Positions 1-6,098 are shown, numbered from the stretch's first letter. The stretch: 10,355 nt of DNA from Candidatus Elarobacter sp. (GCA_030150085.1 JASLGJ010000211.1:1-10355); one strand, 5' to 3'. Notes: a model not told the origin generated them from the sequence alone. Translations and numbers: made by a program.

Positions 1-1
1 G

Positions 2-478
2 CTGCTGGTGCTGCTCAACTCGATCCCGCGCGTGACGCTGGTGCCGCTGTTCATCCTGTGGTTCGGCTTCACGCTGATGTCCAAGGTGGTCAGCGCGGTG
101 GTGCTGGTGCTGTTCGTGGTGTTCTTCGCGACCTACGCCGGGATCAAGGACGTCGACCCGACCCTGGTGGCGAACGCGCGCGTGCTGGGCGCCAAGCCGC
201 TGGACATCGTGCGCCACGTCCTCGTGCCCTCGGCCCTGACCTGGATCTTCGCCTCGCTGCGCAGCGCGGTCGGCTTCGCCCTGATCGGGGCGGTGGTGGC
301 GGAGTACTTCGGGGCCAACGCCGGGGTGGGCTACCGCATCCAGTACTCCGAGGCCCAGCTCAACACGAGCGGGGTGTTCGGGGGCTTGGCGATTCTGATG
401 GTTCTCGTTACGCTGATCGATACGTTCATCCGCTGGGTCCAGCGCCGGCTGATCGTCTGGAAACCCGCTTCCCTCTGA
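2..478 (+). CDS. ABC transporter permease, SsuC/TauC type (5' end cut off by window)
   Basis: This is the C-terminal 158 residues of an inner-membrane permease of the binding-protein-dependent transport family (BPD_transp_1), of the kind that imports sulfonates, taurine, nitrate or thiamine precursors. Hydrophobic helices alternate with a cytoplasmic loop. At about bases 167-238 there is an EAA-type loop (VANARVLGAKPLDIVRHVLV, with the conserved G at LGA), the family's contact with the ATPase. The segment ALIGAVVAEYFGANAGVGY is typical of SsuC/TauC/ThiX permeases. The frame is open to the left edge, so the true start is upstream. The next gene starts 14 bases after the stop and encodes the matching periplasmic binding protein, so the two are almost certainly one operon. 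The ATPase gene is not in view. The family call is firm; the substrate cannot be read from this fragment. Confidence 0.93.
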   Translation: MLVLLNSIPRVTLVPLFILWFGFTLMSKVVSAVVLVLFVVFFATYAGIKDVDPTLVANARVLGAKPLDIVRHVLVPSALTWIFASLRSAVGFALIGAVVAEYFGANAGVGYRIQYSEAQLNTSGVFGGLAILMVLVTLIDTFIRWVQRRLIVWKPASL

Positions 479-479
479 C

Positions 480-492
480 TAGGAGTACGCCC
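480..492 (+). promoter_or_regulatory. Ribosome binding site of the binding-protein gene
   Basis: AGGAG at 481-485 lies 7 bases before a GTG codon at 493. It decides the start of the binding protein: the frame is open back to base 58, but only this GTG has a good Shine-Dalgarno match and is followed at once by a signal peptide. Confidence 0.75.
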
Positions 493-1539
493 GTGCCCGA
501 CATCTCGCGCCGTTCGCTCATCGCCCGCGCCGCCGCCGTCTCCGCCGCCTCGGCGGTGTTCGGCGTGCCGACCGTGGTCCGCGCCGCCGGGCCCAAGGAG
601 AAGGTGCCGGTCGCGGTCGGCTCCGAGCACGCCCTGGTCTACCTGCCCTGGGACCTGGCCAAGGCGCTGGGCTACTTCGACCAGGAAGGACTCGACGTCG
701 AGCTGACCTACACCAAGGGCGGGAGCGAGGCCGCGACCGCGCTGGCCTCGGGCAGCGTGGAGTACAGCGGCAACGCGATCGACCACGCCATCGCGGCGGC
801 CGAGCGCGGCAAGGCGCTGCTGATGATCTCCGACTTCATGAACCAGCCCGGCATCGCGCTGCTGGTGCGCCCCGGCGACCGCGACAAGTACAAGACCTTC
901 GCCGACTTCAAGGGCAAGACGATCGGCGTCACCTCGATCGGCTCGGCGACCCACGTGCTGGCGGTCTGGATGGCGCACCGGGCCGGCATGGGCAAGGACG
1001 ACATCAAGATCGTCGGCGTGGGCGGCGGCTCGACCATGATCTCGGCCCTGGCCGGCAGCCAGGTCGACGCGACCTACGGCAACGACCCCTATGCGACGAC
1101 GCTCATCAAGACCGGGCGCGGCGTGCAGTGGTCGGGCCTGTACACGGCCGGCGACACGCGCCGCGCGCTGGGGTTCTCGAGCTACTGCTTCACCGGCGCG
1201 CTGACCCGCGCCGAGGTGATCCAGAAGAACCCCGAGCGGACGCAGAAGATCGTCAACGCGCTGGTGCGGGCGCAGAAGTACATGGCGACCCACACCTCGG
1301 CCCAGATCGCCGCGGCGCTGCCGGACGAGTTCCGCGGCGGCGCGTCGCAGGCCGACTGGGCGGCCTCGTACAGCCACTCGCGCCCGGCCTACACCCAGCA
1401 CGGCGAGATCGCGCTGGAGGGCGTGCGCGCGGTGCTCGAGACGAACGGCTACTTCCTGGGCCAGCCGGCGAAGGTCGACCCGGCCAAGCTGTTCGACAAC
1501 AGCTTCGTCGACAAGGCGGCGCGCGGCGCACGGGCATAG
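493..1539 (+). CDS. ABC transporter periplasmic substrate-binding protein, SsuA/NMT1 family
   Basis: This 348-residue extracytoplasmic solute-binding protein belongs to the NMT1/THI5-like (SsuA, TauA, NrtA) group and delivers an anionic or aromatic small molecule to the permease encoded just upstream. The N-terminus has a twin-arginine-like motif (SRRSLI, residues 5-10), a hydrophobic Ala-rich stretch (11-29) and a likely cleavage site after VRA (residue 31). There is no lipobox cysteine, so it should be soluble in the periplasm. Two lobes are recognisable: an N-terminal lobe with LAKALGYFDQEGLDVEL and the GGSEAATALASGSVEYS motif typical of the family, and a second with FADFKGKTIGVTSIGSATHVLA. 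Length matches the family. Aliphatic sulfonates, taurine, nitrate and pyrimidine precursors are all possible ligands, and the sequence does not choose between them. Confidence 0.92.
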   Translation: MPDISRRSLIARAAAVSAASAVFGVPTVVRAAGPKEKVPVAVGSEHALVYLPWDLAKALGYFDQEGLDVELTYTKGGSEAATALASGSVEYSGNAIDHAIAAAERGKALLMISDFMNQPGIALLVRPGDRDKYKTFADFKGKTIGVTSIGSATHVLAVWMAHRAGMGKDDIKIVGVGGGSTMISALAGSQVDATYGNDPYATTLIKTGRGVQWSGLYTAGDTRRALGFSSYCFTGALTRAEVIQKNPERTQKIVNALVRAQKYMATHTSAQIAAALPDEFRGGASQADWAASYSHSRPAYTQHGEIALEGVRAVLETNGYFLGQPAKVDPAKLFDNSFVDKAARGARA

Positions 1540-1560
1540 GGTGTACGAGCGTAGGGTGTA
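1537..1560 (+). repeat. 9-bp direct repeat TAGGGTGTA, two copies
   Basis: TAGGGTGTA occurs at 1537-1545 and again at 1552-1560, separated by CGAGCG, so the period is 15 bases. The first copy includes the TAG stop of the binding-protein gene, so the second copy supplies another TAG 15 bases later, in the same frame. It may be a small slippage duplication; no function is evident. Confidence 0.6.
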
Positions 1561-1573
1561 ACTGACAGCACGA

Positions 1574-1594
1574 GCGCGGCCGCCGCGGCCGCGC
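1574..1594 (+). terminator. GC-rich hairpin between the binding-protein and PhnB-like genes
   Basis: The 9-base arms GCGCGGCCG (1574-1582) and CGGCCGCGC (1586-1594) are perfectly complementary around a CCG loop. No T-tract follows (the next bases are GATTCC), so this is not a textbook intrinsic terminator. It could attenuate transcription or protect the 3' end of the importer mRNA. It ends only 6 bases before the Shine-Dalgarno sequence of the next gene. Confidence 0.4.
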
Positions 1595-1612
1595 GATTCC
1601 GGAGGGACACCA

Positions 1613-2023
1613 ATGGCGGACCACCTGCAGCCTTATCTTTTCCTCTACGGTCGGTGCGAGGAGGCGCTCGAGTTCTACAAAGGCGCCTTCGGCGGAAGCT
1701 ACGAGATCATGCGCGTGGCGGACACCCCGATGGCGAGCCAGATGCCGCCCGATGCGGCGAACCGCGTGATGCACGCCTCGTTCAGCGCCGACGGGATCGC
1801 GTTCTTCGCCTCGGACGGCCAGGGCGTCAAGCCCGTCGACCCGGACGCCGGCAACGTCTCGCTGGCGCTCTCGTTCGAGGACGCGGCGCGCGGCGAGCGC
1901 GTCTTCACCGCGCTCGCGGAGGGCGGCAAGGTCACGATGCCGATCGACACCGCGTTCTGGGGCGGCCGCTTCGGCATGGTGGTCGACAAGTTCGGCTCGG
2001 AGTGGATGATGACGCTGCCGTAG
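1613..2023 (+). CDS. PhnB-like VOC family protein
   Basis: This 136-residue cytoplasmic protein belongs to the vicinal oxygen chelate (glyoxalase/bleomycin-resistance) superfamily, PhnB/YjdN subgroup. Family landmarks in order are YLFLYGRCEEALEFYKGAFG at residues 8-27, a VMHASF strand near the middle followed by FFASDG, a SLALSFED strand, and the closing MPIDTAFWGGRFGMVVDKFGSEWMM. Members are single-domain proteins that dimerise. Most have no known substrate, and annotations such as 3-demethylubiquinone methyltransferase in this group are unreliable. The start is well supported: ATG follows GGAGGG (1601-1606) by 6 bases. It lies downstream of the importer genes on the same strand but after a strong hairpin, so co-transcription is uncertain. 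Fold assignment is firm; reaction unknown. Confidence 0.9.
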   Translation: MADHLQPYLFLYGRCEEALEFYKGAFGGSYEIMRVADTPMASQMPPDAANRVMHASFSADGIAFFASDGQGVKPVDPDAGNVSLALSFEDAARGERVFTALAEGGKVTMPIDTAFWGGRFGMVVDKFGSEWMMTLP

Positions 2024-2370
2024 GCAGCCGTCCCGAAAGCGCTGCGCCCAGCCCGGCACGCCAAGGTCGTGGATCGCCCGCGACCCTGGTCGGCCGGGCG
2101 CGTTCGGATTCATCGTGCTCTCAGAACGGGTGCGTATGCTGGGACGGTGAACCGTGAAACCCGCCTTCCGAGCACCGGTGAAGCCGGCACGAGCGGGCGC
2201 CGCGAGCGTCCCGCCGCGCGCGAGAAACCCCTGCGCTGCCCCGCGGACCCCGAGCCGCACTTCCTCGCCGACTGCTTCGACGCGACCCATGCGGCGATGC
2301 TGAACCCGTCCGCGGTGCGCGGTTCGCACGAGGCTTCGCACCGCCGCGGCTGATCGGCGCCGGCTCGCGC
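2024..2370. other. Intergenic stretch with no secure gene
   Basis: These 347 bases separate the PhnB-like gene from the convergent glyoxalase-like gene. Apart from one possible small ORF (2147-2353, listed separately), I see no RNA gene, repeat array or convincing terminator. Base composition is like the surrounding coding DNA. The only short hairpin I find near the PhnB-like stop has a 5-base stem and no T-tract. Confidence 0.5.
2147..2353 (+). CDS. Possible small hypothetical protein (68 aa)
   Basis: This short reading frame begins with GTG and ends with TGA 17 bases before the stop of the convergent glyoxalase-like gene. The product is rich in Arg, Glu, Pro and Ala in its first half, followed by PEPHFLADCFDATHAAML; I recognise no domain. 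Third codon positions are mostly G or C, as in the real genes here, which favours coding. Against it are the lack of a Shine-Dalgarno sequence, the small size and the absence of a known family. A TATGCT hexamer at 2135-2140 sits 6 bases before the GTG, so a leaderless transcript is conceivable, but no good -35 box accompanies it. The same frame can be extended to a GTG at 2069 without better support. It could equally be non-coding or a gene remnant. Confidence 0.3.
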   Translation: MNRETRLPSTGEAGTSGRRERPAAREKPLRCPADPEPHFLADCFDATHAAMLNPSAVRGSHEASHRRG

Positions 2371-2727
2371 TTACTCCTCGCGATGGCTCAGGACGTTGAC
2401 CACCGTGCCGTTCGGGTCTCGGACGAAGAAGCGCCGCACGCCCCACGGCTCGTCGGTCAGCGGGTACGCGACGTCGTCACCGCGCCGCAGTGCTCGCGCG
2501 TACACGCCGTCGACGTCGTCGACCTCGACGGAGACGTGCGGCTGCACGGCGGCCGTCGCGTCGCGCTTCATGACGCTCACTTGCGCGGTCGCGTTCGTGG
2601 GTGACACGAAGGTCACGATCCAGTCCGAGTCCATGCCGACCTCGAAGCCGAGCAGGTTCACGTAGAAGTCGCGGCTCTCGCCGAACCGCTCGGACGCGAT
2701 GTCGGGCACGACCCTGCGGATGCTCAT
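2371..2727 (-). CDS. Glyoxalase/bleomycin-resistance-like VOC protein
   Basis: This 118-residue single-domain VOC-superfamily protein is distinct from the PhnB-like one. It shows the order VVPDI, SRDFYVNLLGFEV (about residues 18-30), DWIVTFVSPTNATAQVSVM, then the second half with HVSVEVDDVDGVYARALRRG, PLTDEPWGVRRFFVRDPNGTVVNVLSH. The closing FFVRDPNGTVVNVL is the usual signature of the C-terminal beta-alpha-beta-beta-beta unit. Such proteins bind or transform small molecules (methylglyoxal adducts, antibiotics, aromatics), and no specific activity can be read here. The frame is open further upstream, but I place the start at the ATG at 2727, because homologous proteins begin at this point and GAAGAG lies about 7 bases before it. 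It is divergent from the DUF5069 gene across 80 bases and convergent with whatever lies in 2024-2370. Confidence 0.88.
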   Translation of the reverse strand: MSIRRVVPDIASERFGESRDFYVNLLGFEVGMDSDWIVTFVSPTNATAQVSVMKRDATAAVQPHVSVEVDDVDGVYARALRRGDDVAYPLTDEPWGVRRFFVRDPNGTVVNVLSHREE

Positions 2728-2807
2728 CGGGCGCTCTTCGACCGTGCGGAGACGGGTTCCACCACGCCCCGCAGGCCCGGCCGGAGCCCGGCTCGTAGGC
2801 ACGGTCC
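2728..2807. promoter_or_regulatory. Divergent promoter region between VOC and DUF5069 genes
   Basis: These 80 bases separate two divergent start codons and so should hold both promoters. I cannot identify a convincing -35/-10 pair on either strand; the stretch is very G/C rich. The DUF5069 ATG at 2808 has only a weak upstream GTAGG (2795-2799). Confidence 0.4.
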
Positions 2808-3254
2808 ATGACCCCGCTGGACCTCTCCACCCACCGGCCGCGCGCGGTGCGCGAGCAGCTCGCCGGAATCGCGTACCTCCCGCGCGCGATCGACAAGGTC
2901 CGCGCCCAGCTCCCGGGCGGCGACCTCGGCCCTTACGTCGTTCTGGCCGAAGGCGTGCGTACGATGAGCGCGGGGATGTACCACGTCCTCGGCTTCACGC
3001 ACGAAGAGTTTCGCGACGTGGTCGCCGCCGCGCCGGACGACGACGCGGTAGCGGCCTGGGTGCGCGCGCGCGTCGGCGACGAGGCGGTCGCGAAGTGGAA
3101 CGAGGGCGTGCTGACGCGCCGCATCGGCGACATCACCGGCCCGACGCGCGAGCGCATGATCTCCATCCATCCCTGCGCCGCCGGCATGCCGCCCGAGGCG
3201 CTGCTGGTCGACATGTTCGACGCCGACGACGACGCCGTCTACGCCGCGCGCTGA
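2808..3254 (+). CDS. DUF5069 domain-containing protein
   Basis: This 148-residue cytoplasmic protein matches the DUF5069 family along its whole length. The diagnostic N-terminal stretch reads LDLSTHRPRAVREQLAGIAYLPRAIDKVRAQLPGG in pieces: Pro-Arg, then LAGIAYLPRAIDK with the conserved helix, then a Gly-rich turn and GPYVVL. It continues with HVLGFTHEEFRDVV, a VAAWVRARV helix, and a C-terminal domain with IHPCAAGMPPEALLVDMFDADD. Family members are of similar size and occur in Acidobacteria, Verrucomicrobia and other environmental phyla; no biochemical role is established. There is no signal peptide or membrane segment. ATG at 2808 is the first start after the divergent region. It is probably transcribed alone, because the next gene lies on the opposite strand after 114 bases. 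Confidence 0.85.
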   Translation: MTPLDLSTHRPRAVREQLAGIAYLPRAIDKVRAQLPGGDLGPYVVLAEGVRTMSAGMYHVLGFTHEEFRDVVAAAPDDDAVAAWVRARVGDEAVAKWNEGVLTRRIGDITGPTRERMISIHPCAAGMPPEALLVDMFDADDDAVYAAR

Positions 3255-3319
3255 GCGTTCGGTGATGACGACCGCCGGGCTCCGGCCGCGTTCGCCGGCG
3301 AGCTACGCCAAGGCGATCT

Positions 3320-3347
3320 CCGGCGGCTGAGCACCGTCAGCAGCCGG
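3320..3347. terminator. Imperfect hairpin between convergent genes
   Basis: CCGGCGGCTGA (3320-3330) and TCAGCAGCCGG (3337-3347) pair over 11 bases with one mismatch around a 6-base loop. It lies between the convergent DUF5069 and zinc-finger genes, where a bidirectional terminator is expected. Neither side has a T-tract, so the assignment is tentative. Confidence 0.35.
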
Positions 3348-3368
3348 AATCATGGTCGGGGCGCAGGT

Positions 3369-3701
3369 TCAGGCGGCGCCGTCCCAGAGGGAGGCCAGGC
3401 GGGCCACGGTGGCTTCGTCGTGGGGCTGCAGGCCGCTGCCGCGGCAGACGCGGCAGGGGGTCGGCGCGCACTCCTCGCACACGCCGCTGCCCGAGCAGTG
3501 TCGGCAGTCGTCCTCGGGCGAGCGGCGGCGGCGCTTCTTGCGCGGCAGGGCCCAGCGCTCGCTCTCGCGCCGGCGCTCGGCCTGGCGGTTCAGCTCCGCT
3601 TCGCGGTAGAGCTCGGTCTCCTTGACCAGGGCGCACAAGCCGAGGACCGAGACACAGGCAAGAGCACCGACTACGAAGTCGGTGAAAGCGCGATCCTTCA
3701 T
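3369..3701 (-). CDS. Small membrane-anchored protein with DnaJ-type CxxC zinc-finger motifs
   Basis: The product has 110 residues. An N-terminal membrane helix (about 8-26, FVVGALACVSVLGLCALV) is followed by a highly charged helix (27-50, many Glu and Arg), a basic patch (KKRRRR, 55-60) and a cysteine cluster with three CxxC pairs: C66/C69, C75/C78 and C83/C86. The first and third pairs are each followed by a Gly-Ser-Gly turn (CRHCSGSG, CRVCRGSG), as in the CxxCxGxG repeats of the DnaJ zinc-finger domain. It probably binds zinc and faces the cytoplasm if the positive-inside rule holds. No J-domain is present, so it is not DnaJ itself. It starts 8 bases after the GGDEF gene's stop, on the same strand, so the two are likely co-transcribed. 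I see no Shine-Dalgarno sequence, so it may rely on coupling. Function unknown. Confidence 0.75.
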   Translation of the reverse strand: MKDRAFTDFVVGALACVSVLGLCALVKETELYREAELNRQAERRRESERWALPRKKRRRRSPEDDCRHCSGSGVCEECAPTPCRVCRGSGLQPHDEATVARLASLWDGAA

Positions 3702-3709
3702 TGCGAATG

Positions 3710-4804
3710 TTATCGGAACACGGGATCGGGACTTGAGCGTTCCAGCGGGGCGAGCACGACGCGGTCGCGCCCCTCGCGCTTGGCGCGATAGAGGGCCTGG
3801 TCGGCCGAGGCCAGGATCCGCTCGGGGTCGGGGCCGCGCTTGTCGGGCCGGGCCGAGGCCACCCCGACGCTGACCGTCACGATCCCGGCCGGCGCCTCGG
3901 GGTAGGCGATCGCCAGCGCGCGCACGTTGTGGCGCACCCGCTCGCCCACCACCCGCGCGGCCTCGCCCTCGGCCAGCGGGAGCACGATCGCGAACTCCTC
4001 GCCGCCGTAGCGCGCGGCGACGTCGTCGGGGCGCAGCACCGCGGCCGAGACGGCCTGCGCGACCTGGCGCAGCACCTCGTCGCCGGCCTGGTGGCCGTGG
4101 GTGTCGTTGAAGCGCTTGAAGTGGTCGACGTCGATCATCAGCACGCCCAGCGCGGCGTCGGAGCGCTTGGCGCGGTCCCACGCCCGGTGCAACGCGCCGT
4201 CGAACGAGCGGCGGTTGGCGATCCCGGTCAGGCCGTCGAGCGCGACCAGCGCCGAGAGCGCGCGGTTGCGGTCGGCCAGGGCCAGCGCGAAGAGCAGCGC
4301 CTGCGCCGCGATCCCGCCGTCGAAGGCGCGCCGCAGCTTGAGGTGGGGGAGCAGCACGCCGTGCAGGTTGAGGTCGTTGAGCGCGAACCCGGCCGCCGCG
4401 CAGGCGAACGCGACCAGGTAGTAGCGCGAGGGCGCGAAGCCCTGGCGCTGCGCGAGCACGCCGCGCGCGAACAGCACCGCCAGCAGCGCCGCCTGGAGGC
4501 CTTCCTCGAGCGCGTAGACGCCCGGCGAAGGCCAGCGGTGGAGGCGCGTGGCGAAGAGCGCCACGACGTTGGCGCCCAGCAGCGGCAGCGTGACCCAGTC
4601 GAACGGCTTGCGCCAGCGGGTCAGGCTCAGGAACGAGCGGCAGAAGCCGGTCAGGGCGAAGTAGTACAGGCTCAGCGAGACCGACTCGGCGAGCTCGGTG
4701 GCCTGCGGGAAGAGGCGCAGGTCGGCGGGGTTGCCGGCGATCGTCAGCCCGACCAGCGCGAACATCGAGATCGCGTACCAGCCGAACGGCGCGTCGCGCA
4801 GCAC
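3710..4804 (-). CDS. Membrane GGDEF diguanylate cyclase with 7TM-DISM-like sensor
   Basis: From the first usable start (GTG, 4804) the protein has 364 residues. Residues 1-180 hold several membrane helices resembling the 7TMR-DISM sensor module (RDAPFGWYAISMFALVGLTIAG, then further helices to LLFALALADRN). Residues 188-350 are a GGDEF domain that should make c-di-GMP from two GTP: DGLTGIANRR, metal-binding D225 in MIDVDHF, N233/D234, the active-site loop RYGGEEF (GGEEF 267-271), SVGVA and the closing ADQALYRAKREGRDRV. An RxxD inhibitory site (R258-D261) lies just before the active site, so product feedback inhibition is likely. No EAL domain is present. Oddity: the same frame stays open upstream and encodes another obvious membrane helix (about 4861-4805), but contains no ATG, GTG or TTG, so the true start is unresolved. 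It follows hppD directly and precedes the zinc-finger gene. Confidence 0.9.
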   Translation of the reverse strand: MLRDAPFGWYAISMFALVGLTIAGNPADLRLFPQATELAESVSLSLYYFALTGFCRSFLSLTRWRKPFDWVTLPLLGANVVALFATRLHRWPSPGVYALEEGLQAALLAVLFARGVLAQRQGFAPSRYYLVAFACAAAGFALNDLNLHGVLLPHLKLRRAFDGGIAAQALLFALALADRNRALSALVALDGLTGIANRRSFDGALHRAWDRAKRSDAALGVLMIDVDHFKRFNDTHGHQAGDEVLRQVAQAVSAAVLRPDDVAARYGGEEFAIVLPLAEGEAARVVGERVRHNVRALAIAYPEAPAGIVTVSVGVASARPDKRGPDPERILASADQALYRAKREGRDRVVLAPLERSSPDPVFR

Positions 4805-4868
4805 GCTGAAGAGCAGCGCGTTGAACGCGCCGATCGCCAGGAAGAACCCCAGGAAGAACGCGGCGTCG

Positions 4869-5975
4869 CTAGAGATTGCCGCGCTTCGCCTGTTCCTGTT
4901 CGATCGACACGAACAGCGCCTTGAAGTTGCCCTTGCCGAACGAGAGCGAGCCGCGGCGCTGGATGATCTCGAAGAACAGCGTCGGGCGGTCTTGGAGCGG
5001 TTTGGTGAAGATCTGCAGCATGTAGCCCTTGTCGTCCCGGTCGACCAGGATGCTCAAGTCCCGCAGGATCGCGACGTCCTCGGCGATCGCCCCGACCCGC
5101 TCGCCCAAGGTGGCGTAATAGGAGTCGGGGGCGTCGAGCAGCTCGACCCCGTTGGCGCGCAGGGCGCGCACGGTGGCGACGATGTCGTCGGTGGCGATCG
5201 CGACGTGCTGCACGCCCGGGCCGCCGTAGTACTCCAGGTATTCCTCGATCTGCGACTTCTTGAGCCCCTGGGCCGGCTCGTTGATCGGCAGCTTGACCTT
5301 GCCCGTGGCGTTCTGCATCACTTTCGAGCGCAGGGCGGTGAACTCGGTCGAGATGTCCTTGTCGTCGAAGCTGACCAGCTGCTCGAAGCCGAACGCCTTG
5401 GCATAGAAGTCGCACCAGGGCTGCATCTCGCCCCAGCCGACGTTGGCCACGCAGTGGTCGATGCGCACCAGGCCGACCGCCTCGCGGGCGCGCTGGCCGC
5501 CGCTCCAGGCCACGTAGCCGGGCAGCCAGGGGCCGCGGTAGTCCTTGCGCTCGATCAGCGAGTGCACGGTGTCGCCGTAGACCCCGATCCGGGCCCGCAC
5601 GACCCGCCCGTGCTCGTCGCCGCTGTCGGCCGGCGGGGTCAGCCCGCGCGCCCCGCCGGCCAGCACCGTCTCGTAGACCTCGCGGGCGCCGGTGGTGCGC
5701 AGGGCCACGTCGCGCACGCCGTCGCCGTGCCGGCGGACGTGCTCGCCGATCGGGTCGTCCGCGCTCAGCCCGGCGGTGAGGACCAGGGTCAGGTCGTGCT
5801 GGCGCACCACGTACGAGGCGCGGTCGCTCAGCCCGGTCTCCGGGCCGGCGTAAGCCAGCGGTTCGAAGCCGAACGCGGTGCAGTAGTAGTGCGCGGCCTG
5901 CTTGGCGTTCCCCACCCACAGCTCGAGATGATCGAACTCGAGCGTTTCGAGCGCCGGCGAGCGGCGCGGCGTCAT
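4869..5975 (-). CDS. hppD: 4-hydroxyphenylpyruvate dioxygenase
   Basis: This cytoplasmic Fe(II) enzyme converts 4-hydroxyphenylpyruvate plus O2 to homogentisate and CO2, in tyrosine catabolism and as a source of homogentisate for tocopherol/plastoquinone-type or pyomelanin products. It has 368 residues, normal for the family, built from two VOC halves: an N-terminal half (FDHLELWVGNAKQAAHYYCTAFGF) and a catalytic half. The iron ligands are all visible: H174 (DHCVANV), H257 (VQHVAIATDD) and E336 (FFEIIQR). Substrate-pocket residues are also in place: S217, N232 in LPINEPA, Q256, Q321 in LQIF and F351 in KGNF. Their spacing matches, from memory, that of the Streptomyces avermitilis enzyme. I chose the ATG at 5975 over the in-frame GTG at 5984, because AGGTGAG sits just before the ATG. 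Its TAG stop abuts the GGDEF frame; no other tyrosine-catabolic gene is in the window. Confidence 0.96.
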   Translation of the reverse strand: MTPRRSPALETLEFDHLELWVGNAKQAAHYYCTAFGFEPLAYAGPETGLSDRASYVVRQHDLTLVLTAGLSADDPIGEHVRRHGDGVRDVALRTTGAREVYETVLAGGARGLTPPADSGDEHGRVVRARIGVYGDTVHSLIERKDYRGPWLPGYVAWSGGQRAREAVGLVRIDHCVANVGWGEMQPWCDFYAKAFGFEQLVSFDDKDISTEFTALRSKVMQNATGKVKLPINEPAQGLKKSQIEEYLEYYGGPGVQHVAIATDDIVATVRALRANGVELLDAPDSYYATLGERVGAIAEDVAILRDLSILVDRDDKGYMLQIFTKPLQDRPTLFFEIIQRRGSLSFGKGNFKALFVSIEQEQAKRGNL

Positions 5976-6098
5976 CGTACTCACCTGGTGCGGTTACCCC
6001 AAGGCCGCGCCGGCCCCTCTCGCGGGCGAGCCTTCGCTGCGTCGTTGCGGCTAGCGGTGGGTATGAAGGGCCCAGCTTTTCTTCGGTGAGGGATTGGG
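5976..6098. promoter_or_regulatory. Divergent promoter region between hppD run and the membrane-protein trio
   Basis: This 123-base region holds the promoters for the leftward hppD run and the rightward three-gene operon. On the hppD side, AGGTGAG (complement of about 5979-5985) is its ribosome binding site. On the right side, GGTGAGGG (6085-6092) precedes the ATG at 6099. GGGTAT at 6059-6064 equals the -10 element of sigma-B-type general stress promoters and would place the transcript start about 28 bases before the ATG, but its expected -35 partner (GTTT-like) is poor. I see no clear sigma-70 pair. Confidence 0.45.

Noticed and set aside
1253..2446. Minus-strand open frame of 397 codons across the binding-protein and PhnB-like genes
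   Set aside because: It crosses two genuine genes and an intergenic hairpin, is Arg/Pro-rich, and has no domain.
3264..3330. Tiny ORF of 22 codons beginning ATG between the convergent genes
   Set aside because: It is too short, lacks a Shine-Dalgarno sequence, and ends inside the hairpin; chance is sufficient.
3929..4924. Plus-strand open frame of 331 codons opposite the GGDEF gene
   Set aside because: It is an antisense shadow; the opposite strand has a complete GGDEF domain.
4698..6089. Plus-strand open frame of 463 codons opposite hppD
   Set aside because: It is antisense to hppD, with composition dominated by Asp, Val, Arg and Gly and no recognisable domain. hppD carries the full iron triad.
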